Origin: Spirosoma sp. 48-14
GTDB taxonomy: Bacteria > Bacteroidota > Bacteroidia > Cytophagales > Spirosomataceae
Direction: 5' to 3'
NCBI RefSeq assembly: GCF_001898575.1
Contig: NZ_MKUD01000001.1
Span: 428,448 to 492,447 of the forward strand
DNA length: 64,000 nucleotides
This document shows positions 27,083-35,788 of this stretch, piece after piece (position 1 is the first letter of the stretch; the number at the start of each line of letters is the position of its first letter). Below the pieces are notes generated by a model, which had not been told where the DNA came from, made no database searches, and was given only the letters and a program-made list of their open reading frames with translations. The position numbers were made by a program, and so were the translations under genes.

Positions 27083-27556
27083 CTATTCGCCTGCATAAGC
27101 CTGCTCCAGCGTAGCGATGTCTAGCTTGTTCATTTTCAACATGGCCTGCATCACCCGCTTTGCTTTCTCCGGGTCTTTATCGCCCAATAGCTGACCTAGT
27201 TTTGATGGAACAATCTGCCACGACACGCCAAATCTATCCTTCAGCCAGCCGCATGGGCCTTTTTCTCCACCCTCCGAGAGCTTCTCCCAATACAGGTCGA
27301 CTTCCTCCTGCGTTTCGCAATTGACAAAGAGCGAAATGCCTTCAGCGAATTTGAAATAAGAGCCACCATTCAGGGCTGAAAACTCCTGTCCATCCAATTG
27401 AAATGTAACCGACATCACACGTCCAGCTGGAGCGGGAGCGCCTTCGCCATAATGCGAAATGCTGGTAATTTTCGAATTTTTAAAGAGCGAGGTATACAAC
27501 CGGGCGGCTTCCTCAGCCTGGTCGTTAAATGTCAGGAATGTGGTGATCTTCTGCAT
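27083..27556 (-). CDS. VOC-family protein (PhnB / 3-demethylubiquinone methyltransferase-like fold)
   Basis: From the ATG at 27556 (MQKITTFLTFNDQAEEAARLY) the product has 157 residues; the longer upstream frame has no family similarity, so this start is chosen. Recognisable blocks are FLTFNDQAEEAARLYTSLFKNSKI, FQLDGQEFSALNGGSYFKFAEGISLFV, and CGWLKDRFGVSWQIVPS. The C-terminal KRVMQAMLKMNKLDIATLEQAYAG helix is typical of the PhnB-like subgroup. Such proteins are usually small metal-dependent or binding proteins without a known substrate. Confidence 0.88.
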   Translation of the reverse strand: MQKITTFLTFNDQAEEAARLYTSLFKNSKITSISHYGEGAPAPAGRVMSVTFQLDGQEFSALNGGSYFKFAEGISLFVNCETQEEVDLYWEKLSEGGEKGPCGWLKDRFGVSWQIVPSKLGQLLGDKDPEKAKRVMQAMLKMNKLDIATLEQAYAGE

Positions 27557-27812
27557 GTTGTTTACTGATTTTGATGAATACCAAGGCAAAGGTACGACCT
27601 GTATTCGCCATAACGGGAGGGGCATAGCGACAGATAAAGGGGCAATTACGACAGGTAGATAAGTAACGTAACCGTACACTAAAAACTGATGACTATCCGA
27701 AAAGCCACGTAACTAATTTAGTTTTCCTAACCGCCAGATCGATTGCGCTTACAGCTACCCCCTATTGTTTTTCGGATTGAGTCATTGTGTTTATCCAACT
27801 CCCTTTGATACA

Positions 27813-28430
27813 ATGCAAAAACTACTGATTGTTGATAGCCATTGCCTGTTTGCCGACGGTGTCCGGTTTCTGATCGAGTATTCGACCGACCATACCGTAG
27901 TTGGCGTATTGCACACCGGAAGGGAGGTTATTCCTTTTTTGCTACAGCACGACATTGATGTGCTTCTGCTGGATATTGACTTACCCGATATGTCGGGGCT
28001 GGAGTTGACGCGTACCATTCGAACCTTTTACCCAGCGACCAACGTACTCGCTCTCACAACCCTTACAAACCCCCAGTCGGTTAATCTGGCAATCGAAGCG
28101 GGGGCGATGGGCTATTGCCCCAAACAGGCCGGTCGTAATGAGTTATTTGCTGCCATCCGGGCGGTTGGAACTGGCCATCTTTATTTACCACCATCCTTAG
28201 TCCAGCAACTTAGAAAACCAGCTGCCGAAAAAATTACCCAGGACTTGACCGACCGTGAAACCGAGGTGATTCAATTGATTGTGGATGGCCATACGACAAA
28301 AACCATTGCCGATAAATTGTTTCTTAGTACGCGAACCGTCGAAACGCACCGCAAAAATATCTACCGAAAGCTCCGCATTCACACCAACATTGAGTTAGCC
28401 CGATACGCCCAGGTTAACAAGATCATTTAA
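27813..28430 (+). CDS. LuxR/NarL-type response regulator
   Basis: From the ATG at 27813 the product has 205 residues. The receiver domain starts MQKLLIVDSH; the phosphoacceptor is D54 (LLLDIDLPDM) and the conserved Lys is K104 (YCPKQ). The usual acidic pair in the pocket is D8-S9 instead of Asp-Asp, which may weaken Mg binding. The C-terminal HTH is of LuxR type (LTDRETEVIQLIVDGHTTKTIADKLFLSTRTVETHRKNIYRKL). No histidine kinase is nearby. It lies 202 bases upstream of the four-gene cassette on the same strand and may regulate it. Confidence 0.93.
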   Translation: MQKLLIVDSHCLFADGVRFLIEYSTDHTVVGVLHTGREVIPFLLQHDIDVLLLDIDLPDMSGLELTRTIRTFYPATNVLALTTLTNPQSVNLAIEAGAMGYCPKQAGRNELFAAIRAVGTGHLYLPPSLVQQLRKPAAEKITQDLTDRETEVIQLIVDGHTTKTIADKLFLSTRTVETHRKNIYRKLRIHTNIELARYAQVNKII

Positions 28431-28467
28431 AGAAGACGCTATTTTTCACGTAGTTCTACGCGCCGAT

Positions 28468-28485
28468 ATACCAACATCTTGGTAT
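28468..28485 (+). other. Small palindrome between the response regulator and the cassette
   Basis: ATACCAA and TTGGTAT flank CATC, 38 bases after the regulator stop and about 150 bases before the cassette. Too short for a confident terminator; it could be a site for the regulator. Confidence 0.3.
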
Positions 28486-28632
28486 TTACCCCACTTCCCC
28501 TTTAGCCGACCTTTGGTGTCTAAACCACACCCTTTTGGATGTTCGCATTTCCTCCCAAATCAGAGCGAACCAGAGCATCTGACCATTTACGTATACGGCC
28601 CATTTCGGATGTAAAATTTAACAGGTATAATC

Positions 28633-29499
28633 ATGAAGGCGTATCAAAACGACTATCTGAGTGAATTTGAGCAGGAATTCGAGCTCGATAACGAGTCTCC
28701 TGACAGCTACAACGAATTTGAGTTGGTCGATAATGAATTCGACAACGAAGGCAGTTGGGAAACCGATAACGAGTTCGACAGCGAAGGCAATTACGACGTA
28801 CAGAATGAAGCCGATTACCTGTCCGAGTTTGAAACGGATGATGAATTTGAAAACGACGACGAATTCGATAGTACGCCCGATGGTCGTTATGAAGCCCGGC
28901 TCTATGAAATCTTCTCCAACAATTATGAGAACGAATTTGAGTTTGAGAACGATTTCAACGAGGTAATGCATGAAATCGAAAAAGATTACTTCTGGGGGGC
29001 GCTCAAGAAATGGGGCAAAAAACTGGCTCCACTGGCGAAAGGAATCCTGAAAGCCATACCCGGTGGCGGTACCCTGACGACGGCGATCCAGCAGATTACA
29101 AAAGACCCAAGAGGGCTACTTAAAAGCCTGGCCATGAAGTTTGGCCCACAGGCGCTCAATGCCGTTGTACCGGGGGCGGGGGCCATTCTGGGAACGGTAC
29201 TGAGCAATCAGGAAATGACGTCTCCCTCGGCCGCTCGCCAGGCTGCCCGCGATACGGTAGCCCTTGCCAAACAGGCGTATACCAACTTTGCCGACGGAAT
29301 CAGTCGTTCCAACTTCAGCCGAAATTTCCCGCAGGCTAAAGCACAGATGAATCAACTGGCCCGCAGCGCTTTCAAAAAAGCCCATCATACTGTTCGTCTT
29401 GGCTCGGCCAATTCCAGATACCGACGAGTGGGTCGTAAAGTGCGTGACGAGCAAAACGGACTGTACAAGATCGTAACGATCACCTATAAACGTCTGTAA
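28633..29499 (+). CDS. Acidic EF-rich protein with cationic amphipathic and glycine-rich core
   Basis: Not a family I can name. The 288-residue product has no signal peptide. Residues 1-118 are strongly acidic and contain ten Glu-Phe dipeptides (SEFEQEFELDNE, NEFDNEG, DDEFENDDEFD). At about 121-142 the charge changes abruptly to a cationic amphipathic helix (WGALKKWGKKLAPLAKGILK), followed by a glycine/alanine-rich hydrophobic region (IPGGGTLTTAIQQI and VVPGAGAILGTVL, about 142-190). The last 90 residues are basic (FKKAHHTVRLGSANSRYRRVGRKVRDEQ). I infer a masked membrane-active or nucleic-acid-binding protein. It is the first gene of a four-gene run, and a stop-to-start gap of 19 bases leads to the HExxH gene. 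Confidence 0.75.
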   Translation: MKAYQNDYLSEFEQEFELDNESPDSYNEFELVDNEFDNEGSWETDNEFDSEGNYDVQNEADYLSEFETDDEFENDDEFDSTPDGRYEARLYEIFSNNYENEFEFENDFNEVMHEIEKDYFWGALKKWGKKLAPLAKGILKAIPGGGTLTTAIQQITKDPRGLLKSLAMKFGPQALNAVVPGAGAILGTVLSNQEMTSPSAARQAARDTVALAKQAYTNFADGISRSNFSRNFPQAKAQMNQLARSAFKKAHHTVRLGSANSRYRRVGRKVRDEQNGLYKIVTITYKRL

Positions 29500-29518
29500 G
29501 CAACCGTACTCACCTTTC

Positions 29519-30793
29519 TTGCCCGACAGCCCTGTGGAAACCCAGCAAAAAGCGATCAGCCCTGGCAATTCGGAGCTATTGTTGAAAATAGACTCGATCC
29601 GAAACCGAGCCCAGTTGCTAACAGGGCTGCGAAAAATGCTGTCGCTCCCTCCCGAACAGGATATTTCGGCCGACCAATGGGAAGCGCTGGAATCGCAGTT
29701 GGCAACGGTTTCCAACAAAATCAGGCAGCAGCTACGCATCTATACCGACAAATACTTTTCGGAACGCAACGACCCAATTATCCGGCAAACGCTTATCAAT
29801 CGACTGGGTGAACTGGAAATGGACCTGGCCAGCGCCTACACGTTCTACGATACGTTCATGGATATTCTGACCCAGCGCCTTAGCCCTGACATTGGCCCCT
29901 TGCTGAAAGGGTGCGACGCCATTGCGGCCCACGCGCTTCAACGCGGTAGTCTGGCCGACATCACGGTACCGCCATTGGTCTGCTGCGACCGGGGTTTTGG
30001 GGCTTTTACCGTCCGCGAAGGGGTGAGTATCATCCGAAACGCCCCGAATCCAATCCCGTTCATAGCCATACCCTACAGCCGAATCAACGAGAAATACAAC
30101 CTGATTTCTATTTTTCACGAAGTGGGCCATCAGGCATTGACCAAGCTGAATATGGTTCCGCTCTGGCAGCAGGTAGTTTACGAATCTCTGAAAAAAACGG
30201 GCGCTACACCCCTGATGCGCAGCCTGTTTGCCAACTGGTCGAAGGAGTTGCTGCCCGATTTCTGGGCATTTTGCCTGTCGGGTATGGCGCAAACGTCGAG
30301 CATCCGGGATGTTCTGATTCTCCCTGCCTCTATGATGTTTTCCATCTCGACCATACAACCACACCCACCTTCGTACCTGCGTTTTCTGCTATCGGTAGAA
30401 TGGTGTCGGCAACTCTGGGGCAAAGGCGACTGGGACAACTGGGAGGCCGAATGGCTGGAATTTTATCCATTAAAATCCCTGGACGAAACCACCCGCCAAC
30501 TCATCCTTGAAGCCCGGCAATATCTGCCAACGATTAGTAGGGCCGTTTTGCAGACGAAGTTCAAAAAACTGGGAAACAGGCCGTTAACATCGCTCTTTGC
30601 GCTGGGCACGCTAACTCCGCAGGGGCTGAAAGCGATGGCAACGATCGAGGGCATACAAACCGACACCTTCCGAAATCAACCCATTGGGGTTCAACTGGCC
30701 GTCTTTCGCCTTCTGCGCGAAAAGCGGACCATCAAACAAATAACCATCGACGCGCTGATGGACAGCTGGCTGAAGGGATTAGCGAAAAAATAG
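29519..30793 (+). CDS. Predicted HExxH zinc-protease-like protein
   Basis: A 424-residue cytoplasmic-type protein with no signal peptide and no recognised family. The motif IFHEVGHQAL has H200-E201-x-x-H204, the zinc-binding signature of zincins. E243 or D247 in KELLPDFWAF is a possible third ligand. The rest is largely helical. The frame has no ATG before residue 40; the TTG at 29519 lies 19 bases after the previous stop and is the best start, with GTG 29534 as alternative. Its place directly after the acidic protein suggests that it might cut that protein or a shared target, but this is inference. Confidence 0.68.
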   Translation: MPDSPVETQQKAISPGNSELLLKIDSIRNRAQLLTGLRKMLSLPPEQDISADQWEALESQLATVSNKIRQQLRIYTDKYFSERNDPIIRQTLINRLGELEMDLASAYTFYDTFMDILTQRLSPDIGPLLKGCDAIAAHALQRGSLADITVPPLVCCDRGFGAFTVREGVSIIRNAPNPIPFIAIPYSRINEKYNLISIFHEVGHQALTKLNMVPLWQQVVYESLKKTGATPLMRSLFANWSKELLPDFWAFCLSGMAQTSSIRDVLILPASMMFSISTIQPHPPSYLRFLLSVEWCRQLWGKGDWDNWEAEWLEFYPLKSLDETTRQLILEARQYLPTISRAVLQTKFKKLGNRPLTSLFALGTLTPQGLKAMATIEGIQTDTFRNQPIGVQLAVFRLLREKRTIKQITIDALMDSWLKGLAKK

Positions 30794-30820
30794 ACTCGTA
30801 CACTTTAACAATTCAACACA

Positions 30821-32254
30821 ATGGCGAAGTTATTTCAAGAGCCCAGAAACACCTTTTTCTGGGAAGACATACAGACCTGGGCAATCCGAAGTCAATATAA
30901 CGAACTGCTGAACCGTGTGTTAACGGAATACGCCAGTCAGTACAGTTCGCCTTTACCAACTTTTCTTAACAAAAACTACTGCCTCACCATCAGTGCCTGT
31001 AGTGGCTCGGTCATTTACAAAGACGCCCTGCGCGAAGCCAACGATTTCAGTAAAACCAGAGCGATTACCGACGCTGAACGAAATTTCATCGAAAAGCAGG
31101 ATGCCGTCGGGAACGCTCAGCTCGATTTGCAGATGGCCGAAGCGAATCTGGTGTCGATCAGCAGCAGCAATAAATCGAATAGCCGGGCCCGTGAAATTGC
31201 CGAGCAGGAGCTGAAACGAAAGGAAGATGCCGTTCAGGAAGCCGAAATCGCCCTGAAACGCGCCCGTTACGAAGGTTGCTACGACCCTGGCCCGACGGAT
31301 TATTTCGTAAAACCCGTATTCCTGTACGAGCGTGTCACGTCCATCCCAGCCGACCAGCTCCCTCCTACTCTCGACTTCTCCTACTTCACCAATGGCCTAA
31401 CGGTAGGTGCTTTGCTCTGGCTGTACTACTACGAGCGCATGGGCATCTTTAAAATCCTGGGGGCGCTGATGGACGATTACAACTATCGCGGCAAATACAC
31501 CATATCGGGCAGCCGATTCGATGACAAAGGCATTGCTATTTCGTATTCCAACCTGATGGATATGATCTGTACGCTGCATCGGTTGGGCATTAGCTCGAAC
31601 CTCCGCGACCGGGTCTGTACCTACCAGCGTGTATTGGGCGTAACCATCGAAAACAACCTGGGCATCGAAAGCGAACAGAACAAAGGCTTTATGCAGGCCT
31701 TCAACAAACTGATCGACTATATGCTGGAGTACTATAAAACCAAGCAACTGGCACAGGCCATTCAGGCACAGACCGGCAACATTCTGCCCCGCTCGTCGGT
31801 GGCTACGCAGACGTCCATCCGGGATACCATGAATGTGCTGAAGCAACAGTTTGAGCCTTTCCAGTACGGTCGAAATCAGATCAATACGTTCATAGGGCTG
31901 GCCACCGTTCATGCCACTATCTGCCTGGTCAACATGCTAAAAGCAGAAATCGGTATTCCGTCGCAATACGACAAACCCGAAGAGTTTATCCCGGCCGCTT
32001 ATGATATACTGGTTGCCAAACGGCCCATTACTCTCAATGAAAGCAACCGATTCATCGTGTACGACAATTGTGCTTCGTATGGATATCGGCTTTTGACCGA
32101 CATTGAAACCGCTGATCTGACGCAATTGACAACCATTGCGACGGGTTCAACGCTGGATATCTGGCTCAATGATGTAGAAGGGCTTGTGGAAGGGTATCGT
32201 AATGCCTACAGCACCGTTCCCGAACGGGCAACGGCTATGGTTCAATCGTATTAG
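30821..32254 (+). CDS. Unrecognised 477-residue protein with coiled coil
   Basis: I do not recognise this protein. It has no signal peptide and no clear membrane domain. Residues about 75-150 form a charged coiled coil (AERNFIEKQDAVGNAQLDLQMAEANL, EIAEQELKRKEDAVQEAEIALKRARYE). About 185-300 is aromatic and hydrophobic (LTVGALLWLYYYERMGIFKILGALMDDYNY). The C-terminal third is helical. It could be structural, an adaptor or a chaperone for its neighbours. Gaps to the flanking genes are 27 and 12 bases, which supports an operon. Confidence 0.68.
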   Translation: MAKLFQEPRNTFFWEDIQTWAIRSQYNELLNRVLTEYASQYSSPLPTFLNKNYCLTISACSGSVIYKDALREANDFSKTRAITDAERNFIEKQDAVGNAQLDLQMAEANLVSISSSNKSNSRAREIAEQELKRKEDAVQEAEIALKRARYEGCYDPGPTDYFVKPVFLYERVTSIPADQLPPTLDFSYFTNGLTVGALLWLYYYERMGIFKILGALMDDYNYRGKYTISGSRFDDKGIAISYSNLMDMICTLHRLGISSNLRDRVCTYQRVLGVTIENNLGIESEQNKGFMQAFNKLIDYMLEYYKTKQLAQAIQAQTGNILPRSSVATQTSIRDTMNVLKQQFEPFQYGRNQINTFIGLATVHATICLVNMLKAEIGIPSQYDKPEEFIPAAYDILVAKRPITLNESNRFIVYDNCASYGYRLLTDIETADLTQLTTIATGSTLDIWLNDVEGLVEGYRNAYSTVPERATAMVQSY

Positions 32255-32266
32255 TCGCTCTGAAGT

Positions 32267-33988
32267 ATGGAACGCAATTTATTAGTCAGGGAGGTTGGAG
32301 CGTTGTCGTCGCCTATGATCGGGTCGCGGTTTCGGCAGGCAGATGATGAAGTTTTTCTGAATCCCTCTGCTCCGTATGAAGTACATGTAAGGAACCCCCA
32401 ACCCAATGCTGTACGTCGGGATTTGGGGAGCGGTCGATCGTTTCGGCTGAATGAAAATGGTATGCCTACGCGTAGCAACTCAACTTCAGCTTCGGCTTTT
32501 CTGACACAGATTGTCGATTGGCTGGATGTAGGCAATACGAATCACAAACGGTATCTGGGCCTGAACTACAAAGGTAAGCCTGCTACCTGGTGCAATATTT
32601 TTGCAAACGATTATGCCTATCTGGCGGGTGTTTACCTGCCGCATTTTTTCTGGAGAAAACTCCCATCGTCGCCCACGGAAGCGTCGTCGCAGAAAAACAC
32701 CAACTACCTGACCGAACTGGATGCCAACTCGTTGTATGAGTGGTTTGGCAAATACGGGGCTATGTTTGGCTGGCAGGAAATCACTCCTTCGGGAAGCGAT
32801 TACACGGCTGTTCAGAATACCGCGAATCAGGGCAATGTCGTGTTTGTCAGCATAAAACGCCCAGGCATTGCGGGACATATTGCGGCTATCGTACCCGAAA
32901 CGGGTAGCCACAAAGCGCTCCGAAATTCGTCGGGGCAGGTGACAAATCCCTTATTGAGCCAGGCCGGTTCTCACACGAAAAACGTAACGTATTCGACAAC
33001 AAAGTGGTGGGTACCTAGAGGCGGACAATTCCGCATCTGGGCGCATGCTTTATCGACGGGTTCGGGGCCGATCAGTACCTTTCCCAATACGCAGACGGCC
33101 AGCAACACCCAATCAGCTCAGCCAGCCTCTACCGTTTCAATAAATTCATCGCCCACCAAGCGAGTCAAAGCCAATCGGTATTACGGTCAGCAACTAGGCT
33201 GGGATAAGTACGTCGATCAGATCAACGATCTATTGTTGCCGTATTCCGGCCAATCGAATGTTAGTCTGGGCGAAGACGCCTTTGCCGATGCGCTGGCGAT
33301 CTGGCAACGGATTCATGGGCTCACAAACGACGGTATTTTAGGCCCCACCACCTGGGCACTATTGAAAACTTCGCTGGGTATTGCGACTCGTATTCCTACG
33401 AACTCTAGCCCATCCTCATCAGCCTCAGTACCTGCTGGCTCACCTTCCCTGCCCGACCGCTTTCGTGTGCTGGTGCCCGCCCTGGAAAAATACCGGGGCA
33501 ACTGGCCGCTCAGTTTCTTGCTGGGCTGGATTAAAAAAGAATCGGACGGGAGTATCCATAGTCACACCAGCCTTGATGAGCGCGGCTATTTCCAACTGCA
33601 TCCCGACGAATCCAAAACATTAGGTATCGACCACCAGCGACTAAGCACCGACAGCGACTACTCTATTCAGGCGGGTATTCAACTGGTCAACCATCGGGGC
33701 AGAAGCGCAGCTAAGTACGCTGCCATGCTGGGTATTCCGACCAGTGGCGAGGTCTATCTGGCGCTTACCAAACTCATGCACTGGCTTCCGTATGGCGTTC
33801 AATGCATCGTTGAGGTGATGAAGACGAAAAACTTTACCCCAACCAGTTGGGAGTCGTTTAAAGGCTTCTGTGCTGCCAATCGTGTTGAAATCCAGGCGGG
33901 TATTGCTCGAAAAGGAAAATGGCCACTTGAAAACGGCATTAAAAACACGGACGACGTACTTACCTATGCAAAAGCATTTAAAAAGTAA
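32267..33988 (+). CDS. Bifunctional peptidoglycan hydrolase: CHAP/NlpC-like plus lytic transglycosylase-like, no signal peptide
   Basis: A 573-residue protein with three parts. Residues about 75-265 look like a papain-fold cysteine peptidase/amidase: C109 in ATWCNIFANDYAYL and H204 in GIAGHIAAIVPETG are the probable catalytic pair, as in CHAP or NlpC/P60 domains. About 305-372 is a peptidoglycan-binding domain (FADALAIWQRIHGLTNDGILGPTTWALLK). About 400-573 resembles a soluble lytic transglycosylase: LLGWIKKESDG has the candidate catalytic E425, followed by DERGYFQLHPDE. No Sec or Tat signal is present, so the enzyme needs another way out (a dedicated export system, lysis, or delivery as an effector). 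The LT domain is called from short motifs and is less certain than the CHAP part. It is the last gene of the run and its stop is followed after two bases by a GAGYGAAW palindrome. Confidence 0.8.
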   Translation: MERNLLVREVGALSSPMIGSRFRQADDEVFLNPSAPYEVHVRNPQPNAVRRDLGSGRSFRLNENGMPTRSNSTSASAFLTQIVDWLDVGNTNHKRYLGLNYKGKPATWCNIFANDYAYLAGVYLPHFFWRKLPSSPTEASSQKNTNYLTELDANSLYEWFGKYGAMFGWQEITPSGSDYTAVQNTANQGNVVFVSIKRPGIAGHIAAIVPETGSHKALRNSSGQVTNPLLSQAGSHTKNVTYSTTKWWVPRGGQFRIWAHALSTGSGPISTFPNTQTASNTQSAQPASTVSINSSPTKRVKANRYYGQQLGWDKYVDQINDLLLPYSGQSNVSLGEDAFADALAIWQRIHGLTNDGILGPTTWALLKTSLGIATRIPTNSSPSSSASVPAGSPSLPDRFRVLVPALEKYRGNWPLSFLLGWIKKESDGSIHSHTSLDERGYFQLHPDESKTLGIDHQRLSTDSDYSIQAGIQLVNHRGRSAAKYAAMLGIPTSGEVYLALTKLMHWLPYGVQCIVEVMKTKNFTPTSWESFKGFCAANRVEIQAGIARKGKWPLENGIKNTDDVLTYAKAFKK

Positions 33989-34031
33989 ACGAGTGAATGA
34001 GCGAAAGCTGGCTGAAGAAACGCTCATTCAC
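33986..34031. repeat. GAGYGAAW-type palindromic repeat (copy 2)
   Basis: Left arm GAGTGAAT GAGCGAAA G from 33991; right arm CGCTCATTCAC at 34021-34031. It follows the hydrolase TAA (33986-33988) by two bases. The shortest copy of the family. Confidence 0.65.
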
Positions 34032-34105
34032 GGTTTTAGTCAAACGCGGGTAAATCCAAAAAACAGACCGTTGAGAAACAGGGATATACCTTCTTTCTAA
34101 CCCTG

Positions 34106-35788
34106 CTACCTATTTATTTTTTTCGCTACAAGTTTCACAAAGAGTTTAACCTCGTCCGAAAAAACGCCATCAACAGACTGATTAACGTTCTTTTTTGATC
34201 CATAATCGATACCCCAATCGGTTCGATCAATGATCAGCGTACCATTCAACTCGACAGTTCCGTCCATTCCGTCCTTAAAATGCAGTTTGGCTGGAAAAGT
34301 AACTGCCTTCGTGATACCTTCAATGGTTAGGTTTCCTGTAACGTTTATATTTCCATCATTAACTCGTATACTTCCATCAGTTGGAACTTTTGAATTTCCA
34401 TCATTCCATGTTTCAACCTTTGTAATGGAGAATGTAGAAATCGGGAATTTTTTGATATCAAAAAATGGAGGGAATTTATTGAGTGAACGTTGATCAACAA
34501 AATTTTCAATGGTATTCATGTCGACTTCAACTACACCACCCACTAAATGACGGTCGCTTCGGCGATCCGATTCGATGGCCAATTCTCCTTTTGCTATATG
34601 GACGTCCCCTGTATGGGTGCCATCACCCAGAAACGTAGTATCTTCCCATCCACCAAGTAGCATAGACCCTTTCCAGACGACAACACTTTGCTTCGTATCG
34701 ATGCTATATTTTTTCTGACCCTCTTTCTTATAGAAGTCCGTGATGGTCTTTCCATCATACCGATACACGCCGGTCGCATCGCCAAACCAAATACTGCCAT
34801 CGTTAGCTTCCAAAAGCCCCAGAAAAGTCTTTCCTGACCTAATTTCGGTTACCGTAGGCTTAGTACTATATAAGGATTTTGCATCATAACGGGAAAGTGC
34901 CTGGACCGTCCAGTTAGCAGGATTTACCGGACCAGTAGTCCAGATGTTTCCTTTTTTATCCTGGATTATAGCATAGGCACCTCTTTCCGATACCTTCGTA
35001 AAGGTACTACCATCATAGCGATAGAGGCCACCGGTCCGGCCTACTTTAAATCCATTATAACCGCTGAGCCAAATAGTCCCTTTTCGATCTTCCATTATAG
35101 CCCAAACGTCGAGAAAGGGCTCCCCTTTATGGGTTAACGTGGTAAATTTTTCCCCGTCATAAACAAAGGCATCGCCCCTTGTGCCAACCCACAATTTCCC
35201 TGTTTTATCTTCAATGATTGTATGAATATCATTATTCCAACGCCCTTCTTTAAAAAAAAGCGGAGCGTTCGGAGAGGTAAAATTTCGAAACGATTTTCCG
35301 ACTACCCCTCTGGGATCGTAACGACTTATGCCACTTTCAGTGCCGAACCAAATAATGCCGGCTTTATCTTCATAAACAGACGTAACTCGATTGTTGGCAA
35401 GCCCCTCCGTAGTAGTGAAATGTTGAATGGATTTCCCGTTGTCATAATAAATGCCTGAATCAGTAGACGTGAACCAACGATTCCCTCGTCGATCTTCCAG
35501 AACATCCCAGAATCTGTGCTGACCTATCTTACTGGTAAGATTAGTAAACGATTTTTCCCCGGCCCTGGAAGGGTCGTATCGAAAAACATCACCAAATTCT
35601 GAGTTATTCGGGCCAGCCATCAAAATGGTGCCATTTTTGCCCCTTTTTATGGTACGAACCATTATGTTAGGCCCTATGTCTTTAATCTCGGACTCGATGT
35701 TATCCGTGGGTATGTTTGTTTGGTCTTGCCCACAGGAAGTGCAAACAATAAACATCAGGAGCAAAGCATATGCGTGAGTGTAGTTCAT
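34106..35788 (-). CDS. Lipoprotein with two-component-regulator-type propeller fused to YceI domain
   Basis: From the ATG at 35788 the product has 560 residues; 12 upstream codons lack support. The signal ends in FIVCTSC, a lipobox. Residues about 40-370 contain at least seven propeller repeats of the type WFTSTDSGIYYDNG, IWFGTESGISRYDPRG, LWVGTRGDAFVYDGE, as in sensor domains of hybrid histidine kinases, but no kinase follows. The last 170 residues are a YceI-like lipocalin fold (LVGGVVEVDMNTIENF, FSITKVETW, VTGNLTIEGITKAVTFPAKL, IDRTDWGIDYGS). YceI proteins bind polyisoprenoids. The fusion suggests a surface sensor or carrier. Composition is AT-richer than the cassette upstream. Confidence 0.83.
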   Translation of the reverse strand: MNYTHAYALLLMFIVCTSCGQDQTNIPTDNIESEIKDIGPNIMVRTIKRGKNGTILMAGPNNSEFGDVFRYDPSRAGEKSFTNLTSKIGQHRFWDVLEDRRGNRWFTSTDSGIYYDNGKSIQHFTTTEGLANNRVTSVYEDKAGIIWFGTESGISRYDPRGVVGKSFRNFTSPNAPLFFKEGRWNNDIHTIIEDKTGKLWVGTRGDAFVYDGEKFTTLTHKGEPFLDVWAIMEDRKGTIWLSGYNGFKVGRTGGLYRYDGSTFTKVSERGAYAIIQDKKGNIWTTGPVNPANWTVQALSRYDAKSLYSTKPTVTEIRSGKTFLGLLEANDGSIWFGDATGVYRYDGKTITDFYKKEGQKKYSIDTKQSVVVWKGSMLLGGWEDTTFLGDGTHTGDVHIAKGELAIESDRRSDRHLVGGVVEVDMNTIENFVDQRSLNKFPPFFDIKKFPISTFSITKVETWNDGNSKVPTDGSIRVNDGNINVTGNLTIEGITKAVTFPAKLHFKDGMDGTVELNGTLIIDRTDWGIDYGSKKNVNQSVDGVFSDEVKLFVKLVAKKINR

